From NCBI RefSeq assembly GCF_014212315.1, contig NZ_JACKXE010000001.1:3472001-3536000 (forward strand): a DNA stretch of 64,000 nt, given 5' to 3'. Below the pieces are notes generated by a model. That model was given only the letters and a program-made list of their open reading frames with translations, did not search any database and had not been told where the DNA came from. Origin of the DNA: Nocardioides luti (GTDB lineage: Bacteria > Actinomycetota > Actinomycetes > Propionibacteriales > Nocardioidaceae). The stretch's first letter is position 1. Each line of letters starts with the position of its first letter. The translations under genes were made by a program, and so were the position numbers. This document shows positions 50,360 to 61,042 of this stretch, piece by piece.

Positions 50360-51532
50360 ATGAGCTCCGACTTCCCGCTGTACGCCCTCTCCGAGGAGCA
50401 CCAGGCCATCCGCGAGGCCGTCCGCGCCGTCTGCGACGCCAAGGTGGCGCCGTACGCCGCCGCCGTGGACGAGGAGGCCCGCTACCCGCAGGAGGCGCAC
50501 GACGCCCTGCTCGCCGCGGACTTCCACGCCCCGCACGTGCCAGAGGAGTACGGCGGCGCCGGGGCCGACGCCCTGGCGACCGTGCTCGTCATCGAGGAGG
50601 TGGCGCGCGCCTGCGTGAGCTCGTCGCTGATCCCGGCGGTGAACAAGCTCGGCTCGCTGCCGGTGCAGATCAGCGGCTCCGAGGAGCTCAAGAGCCACTA
50701 CCTCGGCAAGCTCGCCGCGGGCGAGGGTGGCTTCTCCTACTGCCTCTCCGAGCCGGACGCCGGCTCGGACGCGGTCGGCATGAAGACCCGGGCCGTGCGC
50801 GACGGGGACGAGTGGGTCCTCAACGGCGTCAAGCGCTGGATCACCAACGCCGGCGTCTCGGAGTACTACACCGTCATGGCGGTCACGGACCCCGAGAAGC
50901 GCTCCAAGGGCATCTCGGCCTTCGTCGTCGAGAAGTCCGACGAGGGCGTCTCCTTTGGCGCGCCGGAGAAGAAGCTCGGCATCAAGGGCTCGCCGACCCG
51001 CGAGGTCTACCTCGACAACGTCCGGATCCCGGCGTCCCGGATGATCGGCGCCGAGGGCACCGGCTTCGAGACCGCGATGAAGACCCTCGACCACACCCGG
51101 GTCACCATCGCCGCCCAGGCTGTCGGTGTCGCCCAGGGCGCGCTCGACTACGCGCTGGGCTACGCCCAGGAGCGCAAGCAGTTCGGCACGCCGATCGCGG
51201 ACTTCCAGGGCCTGCAGTTCCTGCTCGCCGACATGGGCATGAAGGTCGAGGCCGCCCGCCAGATGACCTACGCCGCCGCCGGTCGCTCGGAGCGCGGGGA
51301 CAAGGACCTGACGTTCTTCGGTGCCGCGGCCAAGTGCTTCGCCTCCGACGTCGCCATGGAGGTCACCACCAACGCCGTCCAGGTGCTCGGCGGCTACGGC
51401 TACACCCGCGACTACCCCGTCGAGCGGATGATGCGCGACGCGAAGATCACGCAGATCTACGAAGGGACCAACCAGGTGCAGCGGATCGTGATGGCCCGCC
51501 AGCTGCTCGCCGGGATCCAGTCCGAGCTCTGA
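50360..51532 (+). CDS. Acyl-CoA dehydrogenase (FadE25-like)
   Basis: 390 residues. FAD-dependent dehydrogenation of acyl-Co[20 protein letters not shown] flavin site, [52 protein letters not shown] with the catalytic Glu in YEGT. Its place after purK-purE matches fadE25 (Rv3274c) of M. tuberculosis, whose neighbourhood also holds accD5 and birA. TAGGAT lies 7 nt before the ATG (leaderless). Confidence 0.95.
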   Translation: MSSDFPLYALSEEHQAIREAVRAVCDAKVAPYAAAVDEEARYPQEAHDALLAADFHAPHVPEEYGGAGADALATVLVIEEVARACVSSSLIPAVNKLGSLPVQISGSEELKSHYLGKLAAGEGGFSYCLSEPDAGSDAVGMKTRAVRDGDEWVLNGVKRWITNAGVSEYYTVMAVTDPEKRSKGISAFVVEKSDEGVSFGAPEKKLGIKGSPTREVYLDNVRIPASRMIGAEGTGFETAMKTLDHTRVTIAAQAVGVAQGALDYALGYAQERKQFGTPIADFQGLQFLLADMGMKVEAARQMTYAAAGRSERGDKDLTFFGAAAKCFASDVAMEVTTNAVQVLGGYGYTRDYPVERMMRDAKITQIYEGTNQVQRIVMARQLLAGIQSEL

Positions 51533-51562
51533 GCAGGGCCGCGACGGGCGGCGCAACGGTGC

Positions 51563-52735
51563 TCACGCGTGGACCAGGGCGCTCGCGTCCAGGTCGCGGT
51601 GGTGCCCGACCCCGGCGATGCTGAGGGTGATCTCGAGCTCGGCGAGGAGCGTCCGGAGCATGTGGCGGACGCCGTCCTCGCCGGCGAGCGCCAGGCCGTG
51701 GACGTACGGTCGCCCGACGAGGACGGCGTCGGCCCCGAGGGCCAGCGACCGGAACACGTCGGTGCCCGTCCGGGCCCCCGCGCCGAAGAGCACCGCGAGC
51801 TTGCCCCCGACCGCGTCGGCGATCCGCGGCAGGGCGTCGATCGTCCCGCCGACGCCGGGACGACGGCGCCCGCGCTCGTTCGAGACGACGATGCCGTCGA
51901 GACCGTGGCGGACCGCCCGGCGTGCGTCGGACACGTGCTGGAGGCCGCCGAGCACGATCGGCCCGTCCCAGGTCCCGCGGATGTCGCGGAGCGCCGCCCA
52001 GCCCTGTCCGGGCTGCGGGGGCGACAGCAGGAGGTGGGTGCACCCGGCCGCCTGCGCCCGGGTGAGCAGCACGGGATCGACGTCGCGCTCGTCCGGCCAG
52101 TCCAGGCCGAACCAACGCGGGCCGTCCGGCGCGGCCGCGGCGACCTCCTCGAGCGACCGGCTCGCCCGCTCGGAGTGGACGTAGGTGAGGCCCAGCCCCG
52201 AGGCCGCCCGGGCGGTCGCGACCTCGCCGTCGGGGTGGGCGAGGGCCTGGCGTCCGACCGGGCCGAGGAGGACCGGGGCCGGCATCTCGACGCCGAGCAC
52301 CGTGGTCGTGAGGTCGCGTTCGCTGCGGTCGATGAACATCCGCGGGACGATCCGCCACGCGTGCAGCGCCCGCGCGTTGGCGCGCTCGGCGGCGGCGCCC
52401 CCCGCCCAGGCGCGCAGGTGCCGTCGGGCGCCCGCGGAGAGCACGTCGTGGGCGGCGACCTCGAGGTCGGACAGGTTCGTGGTGAAGATCGGCTCGGTGC
52501 CGGCGCTCATCCCGGCGATGTAGATCTCGGACTGGTAGCTGCCGAACGGGGCGCCCGGACCGACGGGGGCCGGCGACGACGCGAGGAGCCGGGGTACGGC
52601 GGGAGATCGGGGAGTGGCGGGCGCCGCCGGGGCGGGCGGTCGCCCGGGCTCGCCGGACGCTGCCGGCGCGATGAGGCTGACGGCGGCGGTCGCGGCGGCG
52701 ACCTCGAGGAACTGGCGACGGGTGTGCTCGGACAT
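51563..52735 (-). CDS. Tat-exported alpha-hydroxyacid oxidase homologue lacking catalytic residues
   Basis: 390 residues. N-terminus MSEHTRRQFLEVAAATAAVS is a twin-arginine signal. The rest is an FMN-dependent lactate/glycolate oxidase TIM barrel, paralogous to the next gene upstream (LGADAVLVGRPYVHGLAL shared). Catalytic positions are changed: the base His of SNHGGRQ is Glu287 (SNERGR), the FMN/substrate Lys of ILLKGIQ is Gly263 (IVLGGLQ), DSGIR is GAGAR, and the region of the barrel holding the substrate Arg is deleted. Probably a non-catalytic exported flavin- or ligand-binding protein. Phosphate-binding GADAVLVGR is intact, so FMN binding may persist. 13 bp from the active paralogue. Confidence 0.85.
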   Translation of the reverse strand: MSEHTRRQFLEVAAATAAVSLIAPAASGEPGRPPAPAAPATPRSPAVPRLLASSPAPVGPGAPFGSYQSEIYIAGMSAGTEPIFTTNLSDLEVAAHDVLSAGARRHLRAWAGGAAAERANARALHAWRIVPRMFIDRSERDLTTTVLGVEMPAPVLLGPVGRQALAHPDGEVATARAASGLGLTYVHSERASRSLEEVAAAAPDGPRWFGLDWPDERDVDPVLLTRAQAAGCTHLLLSPPQPGQGWAALRDIRGTWDGPIVLGGLQHVSDARRAVRHGLDGIVVSNERGRRRPGVGGTIDALPRIADAVGGKLAVLFGAGARTGTDVFRSLALGADAVLVGRPYVHGLALAGEDGVRHMLRTLLAELEITLSIAGVGHHRDLDASALVHA

Positions 52736-52748
52736 GTCGGACTCCGTT

Positions 52749-53870
52749 TCAGCGCGCGCGGGTCAGGGAGGAGCGGGACAGCGTGCGGTGGCTGCGGTGC
52801 CGCGCTCGCCGGACCTCGTGCTCGAGCTCGTCGACCAGGGTCCGCATGACGCGCCGGGCGCCCCGCTGCCCGTCCAGCGCGAGCCCGTAGAGGTACGGAC
52901 GGCCGACGAGCACCGCGTCGGCGCCGAGCGCCAGCGCCTTGAAGGCGTCGCGGCCGGTGCGGATGCCGGAGTCGAAGAGCACGGGCATCCGGCCGTCGAC
53001 CGCGTCGACGACCGGAACGAGCGCGTCGAGCGACGCGATCGCGCCGTCGACCTGGCGCCCGCCGTGGTTCGAGACGACGATGCCGTCGATGCCGTGCTTG
53101 ACCGCGAGCCGGGCGTCACGAGGGCTCTGGATCCCCTTGAGCAGGATCGGGCCGTCCCAGTTCCGGCGGATCAGCGGGAGCTGGTCCCAGCTCAGGCCGG
53201 GGTTCTGGAAGACCCCCGCGAAGGCGACGCCGGCCGCCAGCGGGGCGACCTCGGCCGGCACGGGCATGTGCTTGCGCTGGAAGACCGGGTCGCTCGTGTA
53301 GTTCGCGATGCCCTTGTTCTCGAGGAACGGCGAGTAGCCGATGTCGAGGTCGAGCGGCCGCCACCCGAGCAGCGTCGTGTCGAGCGTGATCACCAGGTGG
53401 GTGTAGCCCGCGGCGGCGGCGCGGCTCAGGAAGGACGCCACCAGCTCGTCGTCCGTGGGCCAGTAGAGCTGGTACCACCGCGCGCCGTCGCCGTTTGCCC
53501 GCGCGACGTCCTCCATCTTGTAGGCGCCCTGCGTCGAGTGCACGTAGGTCAGCCCGAGCTCGGCCGCCGCACGTGCGGTGGCGAGGTCGCCCTGCGGGTG
53601 CGCGAGCGTCTGCACCCCGACCGGCGCGAAGAGGACCGGCGCCGGCATCCGCGTCCCCAGGATGGTGGTCGAGAGGTCGACCTTCTCCGGCGTGCGACCC
53701 GGGCGCCGCTTGATCCGCCAGCGACGGAACGCCGCCGCGTTGGCGCGCGTGGAGTCGCGGTCCCCGGCCCCGGCGCGGATGTAGCCGAGGGACTCGGGGC
53801 TCAGGCTCTCGGCGGCGCGCGCCTCCAGCTGGGCGAGGTCGCGGGGGACGGTCTGCTCGGTCGTCGTCAC
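52749..53870 (-). CDS. FMN-dependent alpha-hydroxyacid oxidase, lactate 2-monooxygenase-like
   Basis: 373 residues. All key residues are present: YVHSTQGAYKMEDVA, WYQLYWP, DTTLLGWRPLDLDIGY, K245 in ILLKGIQ, catalytic H269 and R272 in SNHGGRQ, DSGIRTG and LGADAVLVGRPYLYGLAL. It should oxidise L-lactate or a similar hydroxyacid to the keto acid (or acetate plus CO2 if of the monooxygenase type). No signal peptide, so cytoplasmic. GTG start at 53870 has no clear ribosome binding site. Immediately upstream of its degenerate exported paralogue. Confidence 0.9.
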   Translation of the reverse strand: MTTTEQTVPRDLAQLEARAAESLSPESLGYIRAGAGDRDSTRANAAAFRRWRIKRRPGRTPEKVDLSTTILGTRMPAPVLFAPVGVQTLAHPQGDLATARAAAELGLTYVHSTQGAYKMEDVARANGDGARWYQLYWPTDDELVASFLSRAAAAGYTHLVITLDTTLLGWRPLDLDIGYSPFLENKGIANYTSDPVFQRKHMPVPAEVAPLAAGVAFAGVFQNPGLSWDQLPLIRRNWDGPILLKGIQSPRDARLAVKHGIDGIVVSNHGGRQVDGAIASLDALVPVVDAVDGRMPVLFDSGIRTGRDAFKALALGADAVLVGRPYLYGLALDGQRGARRVMRTLVDELEHEVRRARHRSHRTLSRSSLTRAR

Positions 53871-53923
53871 GTGAGGCGAACGAGCCGGCCCGTCGTCGGG
53901 CTACGGGTGGCGGCCCGATCGGC

Positions 53924-55609
<1,686 letters not shown>

Positions 55610-55725
55610 GAACGACTCCGTTCAGAGGAAAAGATGGTGCTGCCGCGGTGCTCCCGCGGCCCAGAACCGTATCGCGTGCAGCCCCGGTCGCCTGCATGCG
55701 CGGAGGCGCCCGACGGCGTACGCCG

Positions 55726-57120
55726 TCACAGCACCTTGCCGGGATTGAGGATGCCGTGCGGGTCGAGGGCCTGCTTGACCGCCCGCTGCATGGCGACGAC
55801 CTGGGGCGAGAGCTCCTGCGCGAGGCCCTCGCGCTTGAGCAGCCCGACGCCGTGCTCGCCGCTGACGGTGCCGCCGAGGTCGAGCGCGTCGGCGATGATC
55901 TGGCGGAACGCCTCCTGGGCCCGGTCGCGGGCCGCGTCGTCCCCGGGCGGGGTGCTGATGAGCGGGTGCAGGTTGCCGTCGCCGGCGTGCGCGATGTTCG
56001 CGATCAGGACGTCGTGCCGGGTCGCCGCCGCCTCGACGCGGGCGAGCATCTCGGGCACCGCGGCCTTCGGGACGCAGACGTCCTCGGTCAGCAGCGGCCC
56101 CAGCCGCTCCAGGGCCGGGTAGGCCAGCCGGCGCGCGTCGAAGAGCGCCTCCGCCTCCGCCTCGTCGGTCGAGGCCGCGGCGAAGGTCGCGCCGGCCTCC
56201 TCGAAGCAGCGCAGCATCGTCGCGGACTCCTCGTCACCGGCCGGACCGGGGGCGTCGCTTCGGCCGAGGAGCACGACGTTCGCGTCGACCGAGAGACCCA
56301 TGTTCTTCCAGGCGTCGACGGCCTCGAGGCAGTGCCGGTCGACCAGCTCGAGCGCGGACGGGACGACGCCGCTCGCGCCGACCGCCTCCACCGCGCGGCC
56401 GGCGTCGACGACGGAGTCGAAGTAGCCGACCACCGTGCGCTCGGGGGCCCGGGAGCCGCGCAGCCGCACGGTCACCTCGGTGACGACGCCGAGGGTGCCC
56501 TCGCTGCCGACCATCAGCCCGACCAGGTCGTAGCCGACGACGCCCTTGGCCGTGCGGCGGCCGACCCGGACCACCTCGCCGAGACCGTTGACGAGCTCCA
56601 GCTCGAGCACGTAGTCGCGGGTGACGCCGTACTTCACGCAGCACAGGCCCCCGGCGTTGGTCGCCACGTTCCCGCCGATCGTCGACCACGGGGCGCTGGC
56701 GGGGTCCGGGGGGTACCAGAGGCCCTCCGCCGCGCAGGCCGCGCGCAGGTCGTCGTTCACCACGCCGGGCTGCACGACCGCGAGCCGCTCGACGCCGTTG
56801 ATCTCCGTGATCGCGGCCATCTTCTCGGTGGAGAGCACGACGCAGCCGTCGACGGCGTTGGCGGCGCCGGACAGGCCGGTGCCGGCGCCGCGGGTCACCA
56901 GGGCAGTGCCGTGCTCGAGGCAGGCCAGGACCACCGCCCGCACCTCCTCGGTGCTGCGCGGTCGGACCAGCGCGGCCGGGGTGCCGTACTCCGCCCACTC
57001 CGCCTCGTCGTGGACGTAGGACGCGAGCACCCCCGGGTCGACGACCACCCGGTCGGCCGGCAGGGCGGACCGCAGCGTGGCGAGGACGGGGGCTTCGGTG
57101 GAGACGTCGGTGGGGGTCAC
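55726..57120 (-). CDS. FAD-binding oxidase, GlcD/D-lactate dehydrogenase type
   Basis: 464 residues from a GTG at 57120 (a TTG at 57132 gives four more residues). FAD_binding_4 domain (about 40-220) with LVRPRSTEEVRAVVLACLEHGTALVTRGAGTGLSGAA and WSTIGGNVATNAGGLCCVKYGVTRDYVL, and a C-terminal oxidase domain ending HGVGLLKREGLAQELSPQVVAMQRAVKQALDPHGILNPGKVL. Oxidises D-lactate, glycolate or a related 2-hydroxyacid. The stop codon lies in a perfect palindrome GACGGCGTACGCCGTC (55712-55727), perhaps a weak terminator. With the FMN enzyme nearby it gives a pair able to use both lactate isomers. Confidence 0.92.
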   Translation of the reverse strand: MTPTDVSTEAPVLATLRSALPADRVVVDPGVLASYVHDEAEWAEYGTPAALVRPRSTEEVRAVVLACLEHGTALVTRGAGTGLSGAANAVDGCVVLSTEKMAAITEINGVERLAVVQPGVVNDDLRAACAAEGLWYPPDPASAPWSTIGGNVATNAGGLCCVKYGVTRDYVLELELVNGLGEVVRVGRRTAKGVVGYDLVGLMVGSEGTLGVVTEVTVRLRGSRAPERTVVGYFDSVVDAGRAVEAVGASGVVPSALELVDRHCLEAVDAWKNMGLSVDANVVLLGRSDAPGPAGDEESATMLRCFEEAGATFAAASTDEAEAEALFDARRLAYPALERLGPLLTEDVCVPKAAVPEMLARVEAAATRHDVLIANIAHAGDGNLHPLISTPPGDDAARDRAQEAFRQIIADALDLGGTVSGEHGVGLLKREGLAQELSPQVVAMQRAVKQALDPHGILNPGKVL

Positions 57121-57184
57121 CTCGCCAGTCAACCCCGGACGGGGTCGTCGCGCGAGCGCCGCCGGGCTGGGGGATCATCGGAGG

Positions 57185-57997
57185 GTGACCGACGCCCCCG
57201 CCGCCGCGCCGCTCCGGCACCGGACCGTCGTGCTGCCCGACGGCGCCCGGCTCGCGGTGCAGGAGTCCGGCCCCGGCGACGGGCCGGCGCTGCTGCTGCT
57301 CCCGGGGCAGGCGAACTCGCACGACTGGTGGACGGGGTTGCGCGACGGCTTCGCGGACCGGTTCCGCACGATCACCTTCGACTACCGCGGGACCGGCGCG
57401 ACCCGCGCGGTCGAGGAGCCCTGGTCGACCGACCTCTTCGCCGACGACGCCCGCCGGGTGCTCGCGGCCTGCGGCGTCCCGCGCGCCCACGTCTACGCCA
57501 CGTCGATGGGCGGGCGGGTCGCCCAGGTCCTGGCGGCCGACCACCCGGCGTACGTCGACCGGCTGGTGCTCGCCTGCACGTCGCCCGGGGGCGCGGTCGG
57601 GCTCGAGCGCAGCCAGGACGTCCGTCGGGCCCTCGGCCAGCGCGACCGCGCCGCGCGCACCCGTGCCCTGCTCGACCTGATGTACACCCCGGACTGGTCG
57701 GGCCGGGGCCTGCGCAGCCACCTGCTCGGCGACCCGACGATGACCGGCCGCGCCCAGGAGCTGCACCTGCGCGTCAGCGCCCGCCACGACGCCGTCGACC
57801 GGCTGCCGTCGGTCGCGGCCCCGACGCTGGTGCTGCACGGCAGCGACGACCTGATGTCGCCGGTCGGCAACGCCGCGCTGCTCGCGGAGCGGCTGCCCGA
57901 CGCCGAGGTCGAGATCACCGACGGCGGCCGGCACGGCTTCTTCGACGAGCACCGCGAGCCGGTCGGCGCGCGGGTGCGGTCCTTCCTGCTCGGCTGA
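57185..57997 (+). CDS. Alpha/beta hydrolase
   Basis: 270 residues. LLLPGQANSHDWW (oxyanion strand), FDYRGTGAT, nucleophile elbow YATSMGGRVAQ with Ser, acid in VLHGSDDLMSP, and His in GGRHGFF complete the triad. Similar to 3-oxoadipate enol-lactonase and haloperoxidase-like esterases; no substrate can be named. GTG at 57185 is chosen because GATCAT lies 6 nt upstream (leaderless) and the signature begins soon after; the frame is open back to 57077 across the divergent oxidase gene. Confidence 0.88.
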   Translation: MTDAPAAAPLRHRTVVLPDGARLAVQESGPGDGPALLLLPGQANSHDWWTGLRDGFADRFRTITFDYRGTGATRAVEEPWSTDLFADDARRVLAACGVPRAHVYATSMGGRVAQVLAADHPAYVDRLVLACTSPGGAVGLERSQDVRRALGQRDRAARTRALLDLMYTPDWSGRGLRSHLLGDPTMTGRAQELHLRVSARHDAVDRLPSVAAPTLVLHGSDDLMSPVGNAALLAERLPDAEVEITDGGRHGFFDEHREPVGARVRSFLLG

Positions 57998-58015
57998 CCC
58001 GGCGGGCCCAGCCGA
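57990..58015. terminator. Candidate hairpin between convergent genes
   Basis: TCGGCTG (57990-57996) and CAGCCGA (58009-58015) form a 7-bp stem across the end of the hydrolase gene and just before the deacetylase stop at 58017. Confidence 0.5.
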
Positions 58016-58016
58016 C

Positions 58017-58673
58017 TCAGCGGGCGACGGACGCGACGCCGTGGTCGCGGAGCGGCCCCGGCACGAGCCCGAGCGCGCGGACGTCGGCGACGATCCCCGG
58101 GAGGGCGTCCAGGGTCGAGCGCCAGGCGGCGGGGGCCGAGGTGCAGTCGCTGTCGTGCAGCAGGACCGTGCCGCCGGCCCCGAGGTGGCGGGCGACGTCG
58201 GCGCGGACCGTGGCGCCGGTCGCGCGGCGCCGCCAGTCCCGGCCCCACGTCGTCCACAGCACCGGGGTCATGCCGAGGTCGCGCGCGGCCCGGTCGGCGG
58301 CCCGGGTCAGCACGCCGTACGGCGGCCGGTAGCGCGTCGGGGTGACGCCGCACGTGGCCTCGACCTGCGCGTGGGCGCGGGCCAGGTCCGCCCGGGTCGA
58401 GGCCGGGCCGCGCAGGGGGAGCGGCCGGTGGCTCCAGCCGTGGACGCCGACCTCGTGGCCGGCGGCGACGAGCGCGCGCCCGACGTCGGGGTGGCGCGCC
58501 AGCATGGCGCCCAGCACGAAGAAGGTCGCGCGGACGTCGAGGTCGTCCAGCAGCGCCAGCACCTGCGGGGTGGAGGCCGGGTCGGGCCCGTCGTCGAAGG
58601 TGATCGCGACCCGGCCCGGGTCGCCGAGCCCGGACAGCGCGCCGCGGCGCTCGGACCACCGGTTGGCGATCAC
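58017..58673 (-). CDS. Polysaccharide deacetylase (NodB-like, CE4)
   Basis: 218 residues. Catalytic motifs: VAITFDDGPDPAST (motif 1, Asp-Asp), GVHGWSHRPL (motif 2, HxxxH), RPPYGV (motif 3) and a late VLLHDSD. CE4 enzymes remove N-acetyl groups from GlcNAc polymers or peptidoglycan. No signal peptide is evident from the GTG at 58673, which overlaps the stop of the upstream GtrA-glycosyltransferase fusion (GTGA). It probably acts on the product of that fusion. Confidence 0.9.
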   Translation of the reverse strand: MIANRWSERRGALSGLGDPGRVAITFDDGPDPASTPQVLALLDDLDVRATFFVLGAMLARHPDVGRALVAAGHEVGVHGWSHRPLPLRGPASTRADLARAHAQVEATCGVTPTRYRPPYGVLTRAADRAARDLGMTPVLWTTWGRDWRRRATGATVRADVARHLGAGGTVLLHDSDCTSAPAAWRSTLDALPGIVADVRALGLVPGPLRDHGVASVAR

Positions 58674-60172
58674 GCGGCGGCCACGAGTGGCGCGGGCAGG
58701 AGCGCCGCCCAGTCGAGGACGCCCGGCGCGGCGGCCGGAGGCTCGGCCCCGAGCACGGCGAGGAGCGTCGCGCCGAGGTCCCGGGGACCGTGTGCCCACG
58801 CGGCCCACCCGGCCGCCGCCAGCGCGGCGTTGTTGGTGCGTCCGTGACCGGGCAGCGAGCGGTAGGTCAGCACGGGCAGGCCGCACTGGCGGGCCTCGAG
58901 CGAGGTGAGGCCACCGGCGTTCTGGACGACGACGTCGCAGGAGCGCATGAGGGACGCCATGTCGTCCACCCAGCCGAGGGCGACCGCACCCGGCAGGCCC
59001 AGCACCCGGCGACGCAGCCCCTGGTTGGTCCCGCAGACCACCACCGGAGTGACCAGGCCGGTCGCGAGCAGGTCCTCGACGGTGCGGGCGACGTCGCCGA
59101 CGCCCCACGAGCCGGCCACGACGAGCGTCCGGGGACGGGTGTCCCGAGGCCCGGTGCCGACGCGCGCCGGCCCGGGGCGGAACGCCGGCGCGACCATCGG
59201 ACCGGTGACGACCACCCCTGCGGCACCGAGTCCCCGCGCCTGCGCGGCCGGCAGGTCGTGCAGCGCCAGGTGGTGGTCGATCCCGGGGGCCACCCACAAG
59301 GGGTGCACGCTCATGTCGGTGAGGAAGGTGGCCACCGGGCAGGTCAGGCTGCCGTCCAGGCGGAGGCGGCCCAGCGCCTGGCTGGCGAGGGGGTACGTCG
59401 AGAGCACCAGCTCGGTGCCCGGGCGGCAGGCCGCGAGCAGGCCGCGTCGGGCCAGCCGCGCCGAGAGCGCCGCGGGCCCGGACCCGGCGCCGCCCAGCCG
59501 GGGCATCAGCCAGCCCCAGGTCGCGGGCGCCACGAGCAGCTGCAGGTGGTAGGCCGACCGCAGGACCCGGCCGACGCCCCGGGGCAGCAGCTCGAGGAAG
59601 TCGGCCCGGTCGACGGCGTACCCCTCGGCCGCGGCGCGGCGGGCCAGCTCGTCCGCGGCGCCGTCGTGGCCGGCGCCCACGCTCGCGGACACGACCAGGA
59701 CGCGGGGGCCTCCGGTCGGTGCGGGGCTCCGGGGCTCGGGCGGCGGCGCGGGAGCGGCGAACACCAGCCACCGGTAGGCGACGAAGCGGAAGAGGGTTCC
59801 CAGCGCCACCCCGACGACGTTGGCGGACAGGTTGTCGGCCAGCCGGCTGGTGAGGCGGAGCAGGTCGTGGGAGACCAGGAGGCAGCCGACCGAGAAGCCG
59901 AAGCCGACCAGGTTGACCAGCACGAAGAGCGCCACCTCGCGCCGGCGGTCGCCCGCCGGGACGCCGCGCCAGGTCAGCCAGCGGTTGCCGGCGTACGTCA
60001 CGACCATGGCGGCGAGCACCGCCACTGTCCGGGCCCAGGCCGGGTCGGTCGTGGCCAGCGCGCCCTGGGCCCGGAGCAGGTTGAACACGGCCACGTCGAC
60101 GACGTAGCCGCTGCCGCCCACGGCGAGGAAGGTGAGGAGCTCGCGGCTCGCGATCCGCGGCATGGTCGGCAT
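58670..60172 (-). CDS. GtrA - MGDG synthase-like glycosyltransferase fusion
   Basis: 500 residues. Residues about 1-137 are a complete four-helix GtrA domain (ELLTFLAVGGSGYVVDVAVFNLL, VTYAGNRWLTWRG, LSANVVGVALGTLFRFVAYRWLVF). A Pro-rich linker (about 138-152) leads to a GT-B domain of the MGDG synthase/MurG type: VLVVSASVGAGHDGAADELARRA, FLTDMSVHPLWVAPGIDHHLALHD, VVVCGTNQGLRRRVLG and VVQNAGGLTSLEARQCGLPVLTYRSLPGHG. The fusion suggests a sugar made on the inner face and a membrane translocator in one chain, possibly for a glycolipid. ATG at 60172; ATG at 60163 is an alternative. Coupled to a polysaccharide deacetylase. Confidence 0.88.
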   Translation of the reverse strand: MPTMPRIASRELLTFLAVGGSGYVVDVAVFNLLRAQGALATTDPAWARTVAVLAAMVVTYAGNRWLTWRGVPAGDRRREVALFVLVNLVGFGFSVGCLLVSHDLLRLTSRLADNLSANVVGVALGTLFRFVAYRWLVFAAPAPPPEPRSPAPTGGPRVLVVSASVGAGHDGAADELARRAAAEGYAVDRADFLELLPRGVGRVLRSAYHLQLLVAPATWGWLMPRLGGAGSGPAALSARLARRGLLAACRPGTELVLSTYPLASQALGRLRLDGSLTCPVATFLTDMSVHPLWVAPGIDHHLALHDLPAAQARGLGAAGVVVTGPMVAPAFRPGPARVGTGPRDTRPRTLVVAGSWGVGDVARTVEDLLATGLVTPVVVCGTNQGLRRRVLGLPGAVALGWVDDMASLMRSCDVVVQNAGGLTSLEARQCGLPVLTYRSLPGHGRTNNAALAAAGWAAWAHGPRDLGATLLAVLGAEPPAAAPGVLDWAALLPAPLVAAA

Positions 60173-60235
60173 GGCGCAAGCGTCCGGTCCCGGCCCTGCC
60201 AGGAACCTGACCACCGGGTGGCTACGGTCGCCCCC

Positions 60236-60973
60236 ATGGGAGAGACCATCGAGATCGAGACCCCCGACGGCCCGGCCGAGGCCTACGTGACCCGCCCCGA
60301 CGACGGGGAGACCCACCCGGGCGTGCTGTTCTTCGTCGACGCGATCGGGCTGCGACCGCGGATCGAGGAGATGGCCGACCGGATCGCCTCCTGGGGCTAC
60401 GTCGTGCTGGCGCCGAACGTGTTCCACCGCGACGGGCGCGCCGAGGACCTGGCCCCGTCCACCGACCTGACGGTCGCGGCCAACCGCGAGAAGTTCTTCG
60501 AGGGCGCGATGAAGCGCGTCCGGGCGCTCACCCCCGACCGGTCCGACCCCGACACCGTCGCCTGGATCGAGGCGCTGCTCGAGCGCGCCGACGGCCCGAT
60601 CGGGGTCACCGGCTACTGCATGGGGGCCCGGCTCGCGACCCGCGCCGCGGGTCAGCACCCCGACACCGTCGCGGCGGTCGGCGGCTTCCACGGCGGCGGC
60701 CTGGTCACCGACGGCGAGGACAGCCCGCACCGGCAGCTCGCGACCGCGACCGCGGCGTTCGTCTACGGCCACGCCGACCAGGACGGCTCGATGCCGCCCG
60801 AGGCGGTCGCCGCGCTCGGGGACGCGCTCGAGGAGGCCGGCCTGACGCACACCAACGAGGTCTACGAGGGCGCCTCCCACGGCTACTCGATGGCCGACGC
60901 GGCGCCGTACGACGAGGCCGCGACCGAGCGGCACTTCGAGGCCCTGCGCGAGCTCCTCGACCGCACGCTCTAG
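60236..60973 (+). CDS. Dienelactone hydrolase family protein
   Basis: 245 residues. Alpha/beta hydrolase with the Cys nucleophile characteristic of dienelactone hydrolases (GVTGYCMGARLATRAAG), acid near YGHADQDGSM, and His in EGASHGYSMADA. In aromatic degradation these enzymes open dienelactones; many family members have other roles. TACGGT at 60223-60228 is 7 nt before the ATG (leaderless). The frame is open upstream to 58790 antisense to the GtrA fusion gene; that part is not coding. Confidence 0.9.
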   Translation: MGETIEIETPDGPAEAYVTRPDDGETHPGVLFFVDAIGLRPRIEEMADRIASWGYVVLAPNVFHRDGRAEDLAPSTDLTVAANREKFFEGAMKRVRALTPDRSDPDTVAWIEALLERADGPIGVTGYCMGARLATRAAGQHPDTVAAVGGFHGGGLVTDGEDSPHRQLATATAAFVYGHADQDGSMPPEAVAALGDALEEAGLTHTNEVYEGASHGYSMADAAPYDEAATERHFEALRELLDRTL

Positions 60974-61042
60974 ACGAGGTTTGCCGCCCCCGCCGCCGGG
61001 TACTGACCGGGCCGGAGACAGGTCCGGTCGGGAGGAGCGGCA

